Source of the DNA: Selaginella tamariscina
Lineage: Eukaryota; Streptophyta; Lycopodiopsida; Selaginellales; Selaginellaceae
Length of the DNA stretch: 64,000 nucleotides
Direction of reading: 5' to 3'
NCBI GenBank assembly: GCA_003024785.1
Contig: PUQB01000165.1
Coordinates: 1-64,000, forward strand
A program made the translations under genes and the position numbers. Of this stretch, positions 1 through 11,949 are shown piece after piece. Numbering within the stretch: the first letter of the stretch is position 1; the number at the start of each line of letters is the position of its first letter. The notes beneath the pieces were generated by a model. That model worked only from the letters and a program-made list of their open reading frames with translations. It ran no database searches and was not told the DNA's origin.

Positions 1-2875
1 TCAGAACGTTTTTGACGAGCATAAGGCTTGCAGTTCTTCTTGTTCACAAGTCCTATGATTGTCCTATTGATCTTGTGTAAGGAAAGACTCCACAGTTTTG
101 GACCGATTTATGCACTGCACCTACAGAATTGGAGGTTCTTTGTCAGTACATCGAGGAAAACTTAGCATCCAACTTCATTCATCACTCAAAGTCCCCTACA
201 GGAGCACCTATCTTCTTTGTCAAAAAGAAAGATGGGAGTTTACGTTTGGTTGTGGACTACAGAGGTTTGAATTAAGTCACCATTCAGAACTGGTACCCGT
301 TGCCATTGATCCCGGAACTTCTCGATCAGTTGCAAGAGCAAAGGTGTTTACGAAAGATCGACTTACAAGGGGTTTACAATCTTATACGGATTCATCCAGG
401 AGATGAGTGGAAAACTGCCTTTCGTACAAGGTATGGAACTTCGAGTACACAGTGATGCCTTTCGGACTTACCAATGCCCCAGCCGTGTTCCAACACATGG
501 TAAACAACATCTTTCGTGACTTCTTGGACCAGTTTGTGGTAATCTACCTCGATGACATTTTAATTTTCTCCAAGGATCAGGTGGCTCATAACAAGCATGT
601 ACGACTAGCCCTACAGAGGCTTCGCGAGCATGGCATGTATGCGAAAGTTGGAGAAGTGTTTCTTCGACAAGGATACTGTGGAGTTCTTGGGCTACATCGT
701 CTCTCCTGCTGGCGTTTCCATGGACATGCACAAGGTGAAGGGACTATCGCGGAGTGGGAAAGGCCCAAGTCTGTACGAGACGTACAATGTTTCCTTGGCT
801 TTGCAAAACTTCTACAAACGTTTTATACAGGACTTCTCCAAGCGTGTACTTCCACTCACGAAACTCACCAAGCGCACAGGAGTGTTCTCTTGGTCCGACA
901 AGGCGGAACATGCATTCACAACACTCAAGGACGCCTTCACGACAGCTCCGATTTTAGTACATCCTGATCCTTCTCGTCCTTCTTCGTTGAAGCAGATGCC
1001 TCGGATTTTGCAGTAGGATCTGTTCTATCACAAGTTGGAGAAGACAAGTTGCTTCATCATGTAGCTTTTCACTCTCGTAAGTTCCTTTCGGCGGAGATCA
1101 ATTACGAGATTCATGACAAGGAACTCAAGGCCATTGTGGATTCGTTTAAGGAGTGGCGGCATTTTCTGGAAGGTGCTGCGCATCCTGTACAAGTTTTACG
1201 GATCACAAGAACCTGGCGTTTTTTCAAACGGCTCAAGTTCTTAGGCTAGGTGGGCAGAGTTCCTATCAATGGTTTTCAAAATGGCAAGGCAGATTGCATT
1301 GTCTAGGCGCTCTTACCTTGCACCAACCCCGCGCGATCCTGCATATGACTGTCAAAAGCAAGTGTTGTTGGGTCCTAATCGACTTCGACTTGCAGCACTA
1401 CAAGTTCATCAGGCTCCAGCAGATTTCACTCCTACAGGACATCCGTTGCAATTGACTACAAACGACTTAACAAGGAATGTGTTTTTACACATTAGTCCTG
1501 ACATCGCAAGTTCCTCTTCCTCCAGTTCTCGTACAGACTATAAGTTTTGCTATACAGGACGGCTCCTGTACCGAAAAGGTCTCCTGTACGTTCCTGTTGG
1601 TGTTTGCAAGACTCGTGTGGTACAGGATTGTCATGATTACCCCGGTTACAGGACATTTTGGTGTGGCCAAGACAGTTGAGTTGGTGACTCGCAACTATTG
1701 GTGGCCTGGGTTGTGAGGTTTTGTGGACAAGTTTGTACGGGGTTATGACACCTACAATAAGTCGAAGATGCCTCATCACGACCCTCTGGTCTTCTGTCCT
1801 CTTGTTCCCTCTACTCCTTGAAGATCCATTATTTATGGATTTCCTCACAGATCTTCCTCCTTCTCATGGATTTGATATAGTTCTTGTTGATCGTTTCACT
1901 AAATAGGCTCATTTCCTACCTATAACAAGACGATTATAGGCCAGACAACTGCTGAATGGTGATCCGTGAAGTTTGACATCATGGTCTTCCTAAGAGCATT
2001 GTTTTTGATCAAGGCCCATAATTCATATCCAAATTTTGGCAAGAGCTTCTCCGGAGTCTACAAGTTAAAGCAGATCTTTCTTCAAGATATCATCCGCAAA
2101 TTGATGGGCAGTCAGATTCAGACCTTGGAGCAGTATCTTCGCTACTTCATCAGTTACCAGCAAGAAACTGGTTGGACCTTCTTCCAATGGCGGAGTTTGC
2201 TTACAACAACTCCATTCACACATCTACATGCCAAACATCTTTCTTGTTCTTACAGGCTACCATCCACGTTTTGACTTTGCTCCTCATGCTTCTCCTTCTT
2301 CTGCTCCTATAGTACAGGATCGTCTCCAGCATCTTCGTCAAGTATAAGATGATCTCTGAGTTCATCTTCAACAGGAACAGAAACGGTACAAGCATCACGC
2401 TGATGCTCATCGTCAGCCAGCACCTGTGATCTCGTGTGGCTTCTTCGTCGACATATTCGCACCAATAGACCTTCTTCTAAGTTAGATTTTCAACGATTAG
2501 GCCCTTACAAGATTGCAGCTGAGGTCATCATGTAGCTTTCCGACTAGAACTTACCATCTACCGTGAAACTTTATCTTGTGTTTCACACCTCATTGTTGGA
2601 ACTGTATCATCTTTTTTCTCTTCCTGGTCGTGCTTCTTCTCCTCCCCCTCCTGTGGTCATTGACGATGAACCTGAGTACGAAGTAGCAGCCATTCTTGAT
2701 TCTCGCTTCATTGCCGCTAACTTCAATACTTGGTGGATTGGAAATGTTATTTGCTTACCGATTGCACTTGGGAACCTGCATCCAATTTACTTCATGCTTC
2801 TTCTAAGGTTCCTGCCTTCCATTAACATTATTATGCTAAACCAGGTCCCATGACTCATGGGAACTTGACCCTAAG
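1..2875 (+). pseudogene. Chromovirus pol remnant (RT, RNase H, integrase, chromodomain)
   Basis: Seen in sequence: RT N-terminal region with [18 protein letters not shown] at about 210-270; the RT active-site box YLDDIL at about 542-560; an RNase H region at about 975-1190; the integrase HHCC zinc-binding region ending in a WWPGL-like motif at about 1630-1715; the start of the integrase core (MDFLTDLPPSHGFD) at about 1830-1880; and a chromodomain at about 2650-2850 with EYEV.AILDSR and a later WEPASNL segment. These pieces fall in different frames, separated by stops and frameshifts, so no intact polyprotein exists here. In life such a protein copies the element's RNA into DNA and inserts it; the chromodomain is thought to steer insertion to particular chromatin. 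Confidence 0.92.
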
Positions 2876-2884
2876 AAGAAGGTG

Positions 2885-3258
2885 CTGTCACAACCCGATA
2901 CAGAATATAGGATATGCTTACAGGATATTGACCTACATGATATAGGATACAGGATATGCTTATAAGATATACCAACAAAATATGCTTACAAGATATACTA
3001 CAGGATAAGGGACATAATTTTTAGCTCATGCCTAGATTAGCTCTTGGAATATTATTTTTAGCTTATGCCTAGATTAGCTCTTGGAGTTTTGAATATAAAA
3101 GCTCCCACCTAATTGTTATATAATCAATTACTATTAACACCAATCATTCTATAATCATTCTTGTCTTATTCCTTTTTCTTACCTTGCTCTTGAGTCAAGC
3201 CTTCTTGTTCTTTTTGAAAAGATCTTTTGAAGATAGAAACCTAAAAAAATCCTGCATA
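2885..3258 (+). repeat. Probable 3' LTR of the chromovirus
   Basis: Directly after the chromodomain and a purine-rich stretch (aagaagaagg, a likely polypurine tract) comes TGTCACAACCCG, a 5' LTR terminus typical of plant gypsy elements. About 210 bp in, GAATATAAAAG looks like the LTR TATA box. The first 120 bp hold short repeats of ggatatgcttacagg type. The right end near 3258 is a guess, because the partner LTR is outside the window. Confidence 0.6.
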
Positions 3259-4883
3259 ACCATGACTATCAATATCATCGTATTAGTAAAAATAAATAAG
3301 AATCATAATGTTATCTTATCATAAAGATGCAAAGGGCATTCTTATTTTCAAAGTCTTATGTTAATAATTAATTCATTTATTAAACACTAGAAATGTAACA
3401 TCTTATCACATATCATCTTTTCAGTTTTATAAAAAAACATATTTGAAATCCCTTTGAACCTATAAACCAATCAATACTTATAAAGAACAAACATAAAAAT
3501 TAACTAATCATTCTTTTCATAATGTAATCGATTTCTTAAATGATGATTATAAGAATCAAGTGAATGACATTATGAAAAAAAAATAAAGAAATTATATGCA
3601 AAGCCGCTTCAATACACAATGAAAATGAAAATGCAGATTTGTGTAGCCCAAGAAAATATCTTTTTTCAAATTCAAATAGATTTTTAACATGTAGTTCAAA
3701 TGACTTATGATGTTAAAATGGTTACTCACTTCATAAATAAGTTGGTTCATGAAGTGAAAAAGGACCTCATTTTGTCATTTAATATGGTCATGAAATTATA
3801 TAACATAAATCAGTTCATCCATGAAGTAAGATGGTTCTTCACTTTGTAAACCAATTATGTCATGAAATGAACAATAAAAAAAAGAACATGTATATATATA
3901 TGCATGCATGCATGAATATTTTGCATGGCATGATGCCCATACATGCATGCATAAATAACATAATGCTCATGCATGTATACATCATGCCAACATTACATTT
4001 AAACTATGACTTAACGCTTCTTCAAGATTGCCATTATAAATTTTAATATTATATTTAAAACTATGACTCCACACTTTCTTAAAAATGTTCATTATAAATG
4101 AGGAATCTATACATATCGCAATCAATATATTATTTTAGCTTCAACCATATAAAATTAAGAGAATTTCTATTTTTCTATGCTTAATCAATTTCATATGTAC
4201 CAGATCTATATTATTTACATGCATTTCAAAATTAAAAAATTAAAAAATATTTTTAGAAAACCAATATAAATATCACAGTTTATTGAGTGTATACACTAAT
4301 ATATAGATAGATAGATAAAAAACAATAATATACATTGTATTCTTAGGGAAATACAAATACAAATTTGTATGCAAAACGTGTTATAGTATATTTATATTTT
4401 AATTTAAGTTCACACATCAATAAAATAACTTTCGATATCACAATAATTATTTAATTAAAAAACAATCAGCATCAGCTCAAAATGTATTTCATTGTATATA
4501 TTATTAAGTTTATTGTATGTTTTTCAGCAAATATATGTTATAACTATATAATATATCATTAAAATCGTTAAATATATTAATATAGAATGATTAGGAAGTA
4601 TAAACTATGCAGTACTATTATTTGGCTAACATTACTCGAACTATATAAGATAATAAATCAAACAAATGTCAAAGCAAAAAATAAAAAGGAAAACAGTATT
4701 TTAATTTAAAATCTTCCTATTTTCAACAATTAGATAAGTTTTAGCTCAAATTCAATAATAAAATTCAACCTCATTTTCATTCATTTTTATATTTTCCAAT
4801 TTATCCCCTTTTCTTTTTCTGTCTGACAATATAATAAGTTGTGCGCATTGATGAACTCAATCTCTAGTGTGTATGTGTGTGTG

Positions 4884-4914
<31 letters not shown>

Positions 4915-4960
4915 TTGCTTAATTAAATAAATTAACATACATACCAGAAATCAGCTTAAG
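3259..4960. other. AT-rich intergenic stretch, no gene seen
   Basis: Very AT-rich DNA with no convincing coding signal. It contains a short catg-rich patch near 3898-3980 and a GT run followed by a GA run near 4867-4912, just beyond the 3' end of the SCI1-like gene. Short open frames here have no exon structure or recognisable protein features. Confidence 0.6.
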
Positions 4961-4969
4961 CCTGGTTAA

Positions 4970-7286
4970 TCATTCTCGTTTAGGGATGGTAATCTTGCCA
5001 CCAGCACTATTGACAAGGGATCGAAACTGGTCCATAGCAGCCGTCTCCTTCTCTTCCACGACTGATAATCTCTTCTGCAGTGCCTCGCCTTTCCCTTTGC
5101 CTTTTCTCCCCTTCTTGCGCGCTCCCTCGCCAACCTTAAACAAAAGGTTATTCAGTGTGTGTGTGTGTTACGATGGCATTTTGTATGACGTATTTGATAT
5201 ATTGTGAGATGCATACGCAAATAAAGGTCTACATATGTGTTTGTTAAACATTATGTGCATGTATATGTATACATGTACGTAATTAGAGATATAAATATAA
5301 ATGCATATACAAATATATAACCATACCATGTGTGAAGTTAATTAAACCATGTAATATTAACAATATCACATATATTTATTTAATAATATGGTTAGTTATT
5401 TCTTAATTATACTGACATGGACTTGTAGTCATCACCACCACCCATGATATCTGACTCTTTCATAGGTTCAGGGCTCAGGTCGCGATTTCGATTTTTCTCC
5501 CTTTGTATTGATTTCTTTTCCAGCAATCTTTCTTTACCTGTAAATACTTTATATTACATATATAATTATATATATTATATATATATATTATATATAAGAG
5601 AGATAATAATGCACAGTCCAACATGTTATACTACATATAGATAAACTTTTGACAGTATCCAATTAAATATCTAAAATAACGCAATTAAACACACACAGAG
5701 TTTTGAACTGTTCGGATGTGTATACAATATATATTCTTTATAACTGTCTATTGACACTGCATACATACATATATATATATATATAATATTATATATATAT
5801 ATATTACCAGTGGCCTTTGGTAAGAGCTCGTCCAGAACTAGCTCATGCTCCTTTATAAAACTTCTTCTGCTCAGCCTTATCTCTCTTCGTCTTCCGTAGC
5901 CTCTCCTCCTCTCATCAACTGCATAAAATAAATGCATGCATATAAATAATGTGTGTGGGTGTGTATACAATATATACAAAACATTAGACTAGCATCTTTT
6001 GATAGAAGATAACTATCATGTAGAAGAGCTTGTGTAGGATCTGCTGTGTGTGTGTGTGTGTGAAAGAGAGAGGAGGAGGGAGGGAGAGGGAAGGAGAGGT
6101 ATACTTCTTCTATAACGATGTGTGTGTGTGCCTGTGCGTGTTGTGTATGTGTATGTATGGTACATATATACAGTGGAGTACGAGATATAAACTACGTACC
6201 GTATTTCTCCTCGAAGCTCCATTTGTGACTAGTTCTCTGTCCAATTTTAATACCCTGATAATACTTGTCCGCCAGCTTGCCCGAATTCCACACGTCCACA
6301 AAGCTCACAAACTGCTTACGTGCCTCCTCTGCTGTCATGTCCGAGAAGTATATTCCCTTGGTCTCCTTCAGCCACGTAGCAAACTCATTGTTCTTCAAGT
6401 AGTAATCAGCCTCAGTAATTGCTTCCACCTGCTTAATAACAAATGATTAGTTGTCATATATGTAGAGTATGTATGCGTATGTGTGTATTATACACATACA
6501 TAGATGTGATAAAACACACGTGCATATACATGGCGTATATAATAATCTCTATATATACACATTCATACAGACATACATAATGTAGTGAACAAAAACATGC
6601 AAGCGCGACACACGCATATACAACACAAATGAAAAATATATTAGCAGTAGATATGTACCTTTATAACATATATTACAGAGAAGTTTTTACTATACACAAA
6701 TGAACGCACTCACATTTTTCTTGTGGCTGGCTCCTAAATCCTCCGAGCTCTTTCCAGCTGCCTCGTGTTCTAAATAAATATCAATTTTAAAACATTAAAC
6801 AATTCTGATCGATTTAAACACACACACACACACACAAAACATATACTATATACAAACATATTCTATTTATATGTACTTACACTTCAGATTTAAATACACA
6901 CAGACAGAATTATATACAAACATATCATAATATATGTACTTACCCTTCAGAATCTTCTTTGCCTCCTTAAGTAGCCTTTTCTTCTTTCTTCTTTCAGATT
7001 CGCTCTCGCTATCTTGGTGCCTACGCTTCTTTCTCTTCTCCCTTTTCCTTTTCTTCCTATCACTTTAAACCATTCATATTATACATTTGATTACATACTA
7101 TAATAATGTAAACTTCCAAACTAGCAGATAAAGAAAAGAAACACGAGAGAAAGATTCTGACTTACCGAGAATCTTCGGAGTCACTACTGTCTTCGCTGCT
7201 ATAATGTTTCCGCTTTTTTTTCTTTCTTCTTTTGTCTTCGTCACTGTAATTGCATAATCTACTTAACATATATACATAATGTAAAT

Positions 7287-7320
<34 letters not shown>

Positions 7321-7695
7321 GTATATGTTATGTTATACTTACTCATGGTCGTTTCTTCTTTTCTTTCTGTCATCATCGCTCTCATCACTGCTCGCATGTT
7401 TCCTTCTTCTACTCTTGTGCTTTCGTTTCTCTTTTCTTCTTCTCCGTCTTGATTCCTCTTCACTGCTGTACTCTATAAACCACATACACACATGAATGTG
7501 CTACATATATCTATGAACTATGAACACAAAGTTTGAGCTCAGTACTAAACATACACACATTGTATCTGCAAATAAACCCAAAAATTGCACGAATTTGAGG
7601 CGCGCGTGCGCGTGCGTCTGTATGCGTGTGTGTAACATACCTGACGAGCTCAAAGAGGAAATTTCGCCATCACCGCCTCGCTTCTCCGTCCCCAT
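4970..7695 (-). CDS. SCI1 (style cell-cycle inhibitor 1)-like nuclear protein, 9 exons
   Basis: Exons on the minus strand: 7695-7641, 7472-7343, 7243-7166, 7062-6944, 6769-6714, 6428-6200, about 5921-5817, about 5538-5412 and 5134-4970; splice phases agree for the first eight. Exons 2-4 encode a very basic Lys/Arg/Ser/Asp tract like a nuclear localisation or RS-type region. Exon 6 holds the diagnostic block, NNEFATWLKETKGIYFSD followed by ...WNSGKLADKYYQGI, which I recognise from plant SCI1, a nuclear protein linked to cell-proliferation control in tobacco pistils. Later exons add DELLPKATG, MGGGDDYKSM and a C-terminus GGKITIPKRE, so the protein is much longer than classic SCI1 and may be a larger ancestral form. 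The last exon starts in one frame (LARERARR) and ends in another, so one base is probably missing. A telobox palindrome lies upstream. Confidence 0.75.
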
Positions 7696-7763
7696 TACAG
7701 ATTAGGGCTCTTCAGAAAATGCCTTGAATATACCACTTAAAGATACCTAGAATGATTTTAACT

Positions 7764-7800
7764 GGTTTAGGGTTTAGGGTTAATCCCTAAACCCTAAACC
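7764..7800. promoter_or_regulatory. Perfect palindrome of telomere-type repeats upstream of the SCI1-like gene
   Basis: Two 16-base arms, ggtttagggtttaggg and its exact reverse complement, are separated by the 5-base loop ttaat. Each arm is two units of the plant telomere repeat. It lies about 70-105 bp upstream of the start codon at 7695. Teloboxes (AAACCCTAA) are known plant promoter elements in genes active in dividing cells and are bound by Myb-type telobox factors. A head-to-head double telobox forming a perfect inverted repeat is unusual. A regulatory role is inferred. Confidence 0.6.
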
Positions 7801-8092
7801 ATATATATCTCTATAAATTTAAATTTAAAATATATGTATATTCTTGTACAAACCAATACTTTATATATTATATAGTGAGAAATAAAACATATAAACAAGT
7901 CAATGCTTATGCATATATGTATTTAAGTTATTTAAAAATTTAATTTCCTTATATGTATGCATATATACATTTGTGTATTTTAACAAGTTACTTTATTATA
8001 TATAATAACTAATTACTAACATGTACATATAACGGATTTACTAAATATTTTAATTTTTGAATATGCTTGTTAATTATTTAAATACAAAAAAA
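7801..8092. other. AT-rich intergenic spacer
   Basis: Lies between the 5' side of the SCI1-like gene and the 3' end of the PPR gene. It is low-complexity A/T with no feature I can name. Confidence 0.5.
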
Positions 8093-8322
8093 TCATGTCC
8101 TACCTACATTTATACTTACTGTATACTGCATACACATTAATAAAGAAGAAAAATTAACAATTAACTTTAGCTTGTCTAAGAGCTGTTTAGTTTCATCATC
8201 GGGTTTAAGCTTAATTTTTTTAACCGTTTAAGAATCATCTGCAGGCTTCTTCCCTGCCTCTAAGTAAACGTTGAGCAGCTCTTGTACACCTTAAGCTCCA
8301 CCCTCGCTGTAAAAGCATCCAT

Positions 8323-8356
<34 letters not shown>

Positions 8357-10569
8357 ACACAACACACACACATGTATAGATACATATACACACAGATACA
8401 CGTACCTGTGACACCAATCAAGGATTCTGCACGTCCACATCCTTTAACTTTCGGTAAACCGGTAAGAGTTTCTTACCAGCGAGTAACTTGGTCTTGACCT
8501 TAGCACTTTAACACTTCCACGTGCTTCTTTCATCTTGTTTAACGCTTCTTAAACTCGTTTCGTTTAAGATAACCCTCGATTATGTCCTCGTATAAACGGT
8601 AGGTTAACGTAACCACCTCGTTCTACACACATGATTAATGTTAGCGTGTGTGTGTGTGTGTGTTATAAGAGACACATATCTCTGTGGAGAGAGAGAGAGA
8701 GAGATTCATTCCTACGATGAATAGTAAAACGAGTCCAAGACTAAGTGTAACATAAGAAATCATGTGTAGTATATGAGCACACACTCATACACACACACAA
8801 CACACACACAAACCTCCGTGATGTGTTGTAGAAGTGCTTCAGCTTGGTCATCATATTATTTAACACGAAGGCCTTAATTAAAGCAGGATAAAAGGAGCTC
8901 GCCTTCCTCATATCATCACTAACCTTAGTAGCAATTTTTTCCACCATATCCATTTTACCAAGTTTACCAAAAGCCTCTATACCCGCTGAATAAAATAAGT
9001 CCTGCATTTTTTAATCAAAAAAAAGTTACTAAACTCAAGTTTTATAATACATTTAATGTAAATTATATAAAAGTTCATATGTCTATTGACATTTAATTAA
9101 TTTATTAAATTATTTATGATAGTGTTGTTATGCATATCTGTAACATACTAAGTTATGTATAATTATAGATACGTCCTGCATTTTATTTATTGAAAAGTAT
9201 ATAATAGATGATACAATATATATTTTATAAAACTAGAAATGCTTATTGTATATTATTACACTTACAACAAATTCAACCAACATATATGTTATATATACAT
9301 GTATATATCCATATTTATGTTTTTTCATCATATACGTTTGTGGTTGTATTTGTATAAATTCAGTTCCACATACTATACATATATCCACATTAGATCATAT
9401 ACACATATATGTAGTATATATGCATAGTCAATATTTGAAGTCTACATATACACGTAGAAGCACACACGACACACACACACACCAAAAACACACACAACTT
9501 ACGGGAGATTATCAACTTGTTCAAGTAAAACCCACGTCTTCTTAACACCTTCGTGATCTCCCATGTATGCATATGCCAACATGGCATTCTTCGCAGAATA
9601 TACCGCAGTACTAATCGTGTTTAAATTGCTTAAGTTGGAGTCTAAGATGGTTTTAGCTTCGGATTTGTTAAGCTCAATTCCCGTATACTTTGCAAGTATT
9701 AAATAAGTGGTTTTGTTGGGCTTCATGCCTGATTTTTTAGCCTCTCATATACCTCTACAGCCTGAAAGTTAACTAATTAAAACATATAATATGTTATACA
9801 AACATTAGTAAAAGTAAGGTGTACTAAAACTAAGATAGTTATCATCTCTCTGTCTTCTCTCTCTCTCTCTCTCTCTCTCGCACACACACACACACACACA
9901 CACCTTTTGAGGCTGATCAAGGCGTAAGTACATGAGCATGAGGGAATTATACGGTTGAGCAGTCTTCGGTGTATAAGTGCGCAGAATATTCTCAGCATCT
10001 TCCACGTCATTCTCCTTAGCATACGCATTAAGCATGGCTGTGTAGATAGCAGATGTCTTGTGTTCCTCGGGTATCGAATCGAATATCTCTTTTGCTGCGT
10101 TCATTTTATGTGCTCCTTGTGCTGCCATAATTGCCATTAAAAAACACGGGGTGTTAAACTTATTGCTTTCTCCCTCAGCACCCAATTTAAGCTGAAAAAT
10201 AAAAAGACAAAGTAAAATACTATTTAGTAAGTACATTCATACTAATTTATTATTTTTCTAAGATAAAAAGTATGTGTATTACTATATATATACTTGTCAA
10301 ACTGTATAGACATGTACGCGTGTAAGTATCATATACACACACAAAAAGCATACATACAAACATATAAATGAAGTCGTAATTATAACAATACGCTAATATA
10401 TATATTTTTAACAATTACCATTATAATATTGTATATGCACACCCACAAACATACGCACAAAAACACAACATATAAAGTAAGTCTATGCAGTATGTATTAT
10501 ATATATTATAGTATAAACATCCGCTGATAGTTCGTTATATATATACTAATCATACTTATTTTCTGCATA

Positions 10570-10601
<32 letters not shown>

Positions 10602-11031
10602 ATGTATAGATAGATAGATAGATAGATAGATATACATACATACACACACAATTACACGGTGGGTTTGTTGCTCGCAGCCACGAGCACGAATACTCCTGAA
10701 AACTTTGAGAAGAATATCCTTGGAGAGAGTGTTACCTTCATCCTGCCACTCCTTAACAAAGCTCACAAACGACTTAGTGCGGTTCTCTAAAATCTTGTTA
10801 ATAAGCTTGTCGCATGGAATATCCTCAGAAGGCTCCAGGGAATATGCCAGGTTAATGTCTTCGTCTGCACCATCACCCTCGTCCCCAGAATCTACTTTCA
10901 TGATTTGTAATTACTGTCCATTATTATGCTTATCTTAGATAGATTAAGCTTCATATTGCATTTTTTAATGTTGGTATGTCTATATACTCAAAGTAATAAA
11001 ACTTATATATGTATTTATAAGAGCGAGAGAG

Positions 11032-11094
<63 letters not shown>

Positions 11095-11586
11095 CCTTCA
11101 ATTTCAGCAGTGGCTCGTGCATAGCTCCTTGTAAACAAAGCTCCTGCGCAATAACAGTGGTGTGTACGTCATTATACAAACAAAGTTCTATATACATGTA
11201 TGCATGTATATACAGATGAAATTACATTCCAATCATGATCAATAATATAATGTATATACACTATATGTGTTATGGATGTTATGTGTATGTATGTATATAT
11301 AGCGTCCGTATAACCATCTGGGAGATTTGATGTGATTATTGTAAGTAATTCAGTCATATATATTATGAATATATATAATGCTTCTTAATCTATTATCAAT
11401 CTATATGTACGTTTATATACCTGTTGCACTGGCAGAACCGGAAGTGACGCGAATCGGAGAGAATGCACCATTATCCGCGGGAAATCGATGGGCAAAAGCG
11501 GGATTATTGGGGATTCGAGAGATTGCTGCCCTTGTATGGAGAAACCTTCCTGCATTGCGTGATAGGGCTCTCAAAATAAACCCCAT
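8093..11586 (-). CDS. Pentatricopeptide repeat (PPR) protein with organelle presequence
   Basis: Exon 1 (11586-11421) encodes MGFILRALSRNAGRFLHTRA..., an Arg/Ser/Ala-rich N-terminus typical of mitochondrial or plastid targeting. Exon 2 (11143-11096) and exon 3 (10894-10658) join in perfect phase. Exon 4 (10191-9904) and exon 5 (9761-9503) carry helical repeats of PPR type (AIYTAMLNAYAKENDVEDAE, AVEVYERLK, MKPNKTTY). Exon 6 (about 9006-8817) continues (YSAGIEAFGKLGKMD). C-terminal pieces lie at about 8625-8407 and 8310-8093 (EAGKKP, KPDDETKQLLDKL). PPR proteins bind organelle RNA for processing, editing or translation. Exon 3/4 phase does not close. Frameshifts occur in exon 5 (a T run at 9733-9738 is one base short) and several times in the last two exons, so either the assembly has errors or the 3' half is decaying. 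The exon 4 donor sits inside a GT microsatellite. Confidence 0.82.
11037..11089. repeat. (AT)n microsatellite in PPR intron
   Basis: About 53 bp of uninterrupted TA repeats between PPR exons 2 and 3, ending seven bases past the exon 2 donor. Confidence 0.9.
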
Positions 11587-11643
11587 AGATTGTTTAGGTT
11601 TTAGAAATTGAAAAATGCTCTGTTTTTAGGGTTCTTCGTGGCT
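11587..11643. promoter_or_regulatory. 57-bp bidirectional promoter region between PPR and glucuronokinase start codons
   Basis: The PPR start codon (11586, minus) and glucuronokinase start codon (11644, plus) face away from each other across only 57 bp. The gap holds a telobox-like TTTTAGGGTT at about 11623-11632. Both genes must therefore share promoter DNA, or place their start sites inside each other's 5' regions. The start codons are supported by a presequence-like N-terminus on one side and a GHMP-kinase N-terminus on the other. Confidence 0.65.
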
Positions 11644-11897
11644 ATGGCGGAAGTGGCGCACAGGGCGTATGCGCGCATAGGGTTGCTGGGGAACCCGAGC
11701 GATGGATACTACGGGCGTACAATTGCGCTCGCAATCTCCAATTTCTTTGCCACTGTTTGTCTGCGTCCTTCTGAAGATCTCACAATTGTGCCCCATCCGC
11801 ACCATGATCTCTGTTCATTTGCCTCAATTAAGCATTTGGTTAGTCTACTAACAAAATGTATGTATGTGTATGTATATGTGTGTGTGTGTTGTGTGCG

Positions 11898-11949
<52 letters not shown>

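Larger units (their letters stand above)
1..3258 (+). mobile_element. Ty3/gypsy chromovirus LTR retrotransposon, 5'-truncated by window edge, decayed
   Basis: The window opens inside the reverse transcriptase of a Ty3/gypsy element. Reading across frames, the order is RT, RNase H, integrase zinc-binding domain, integrase core, chromodomain, then a probable 3' LTR starting near 2885. That order (RT-RH before integrase) defines Ty3/gypsy, and the terminal chromodomain defines a chromovirus; these are family facts. The reading frame is broken many times, so it is probably non-autonomous as read. The 5' LTR, gag and protease would lie left of the window. Confidence 0.93.

Noticed and set aside
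3831-4046. 71-codon Met/His-rich frame
   Set aside because: It is produced by catg repeats in AT-rich spacer with no splice or homology signal.
7764-7800. A real chromosome-end telomere
   Set aside because: There are only two units per arm in inverted orientation with genes on both sides; this is an internal motif.
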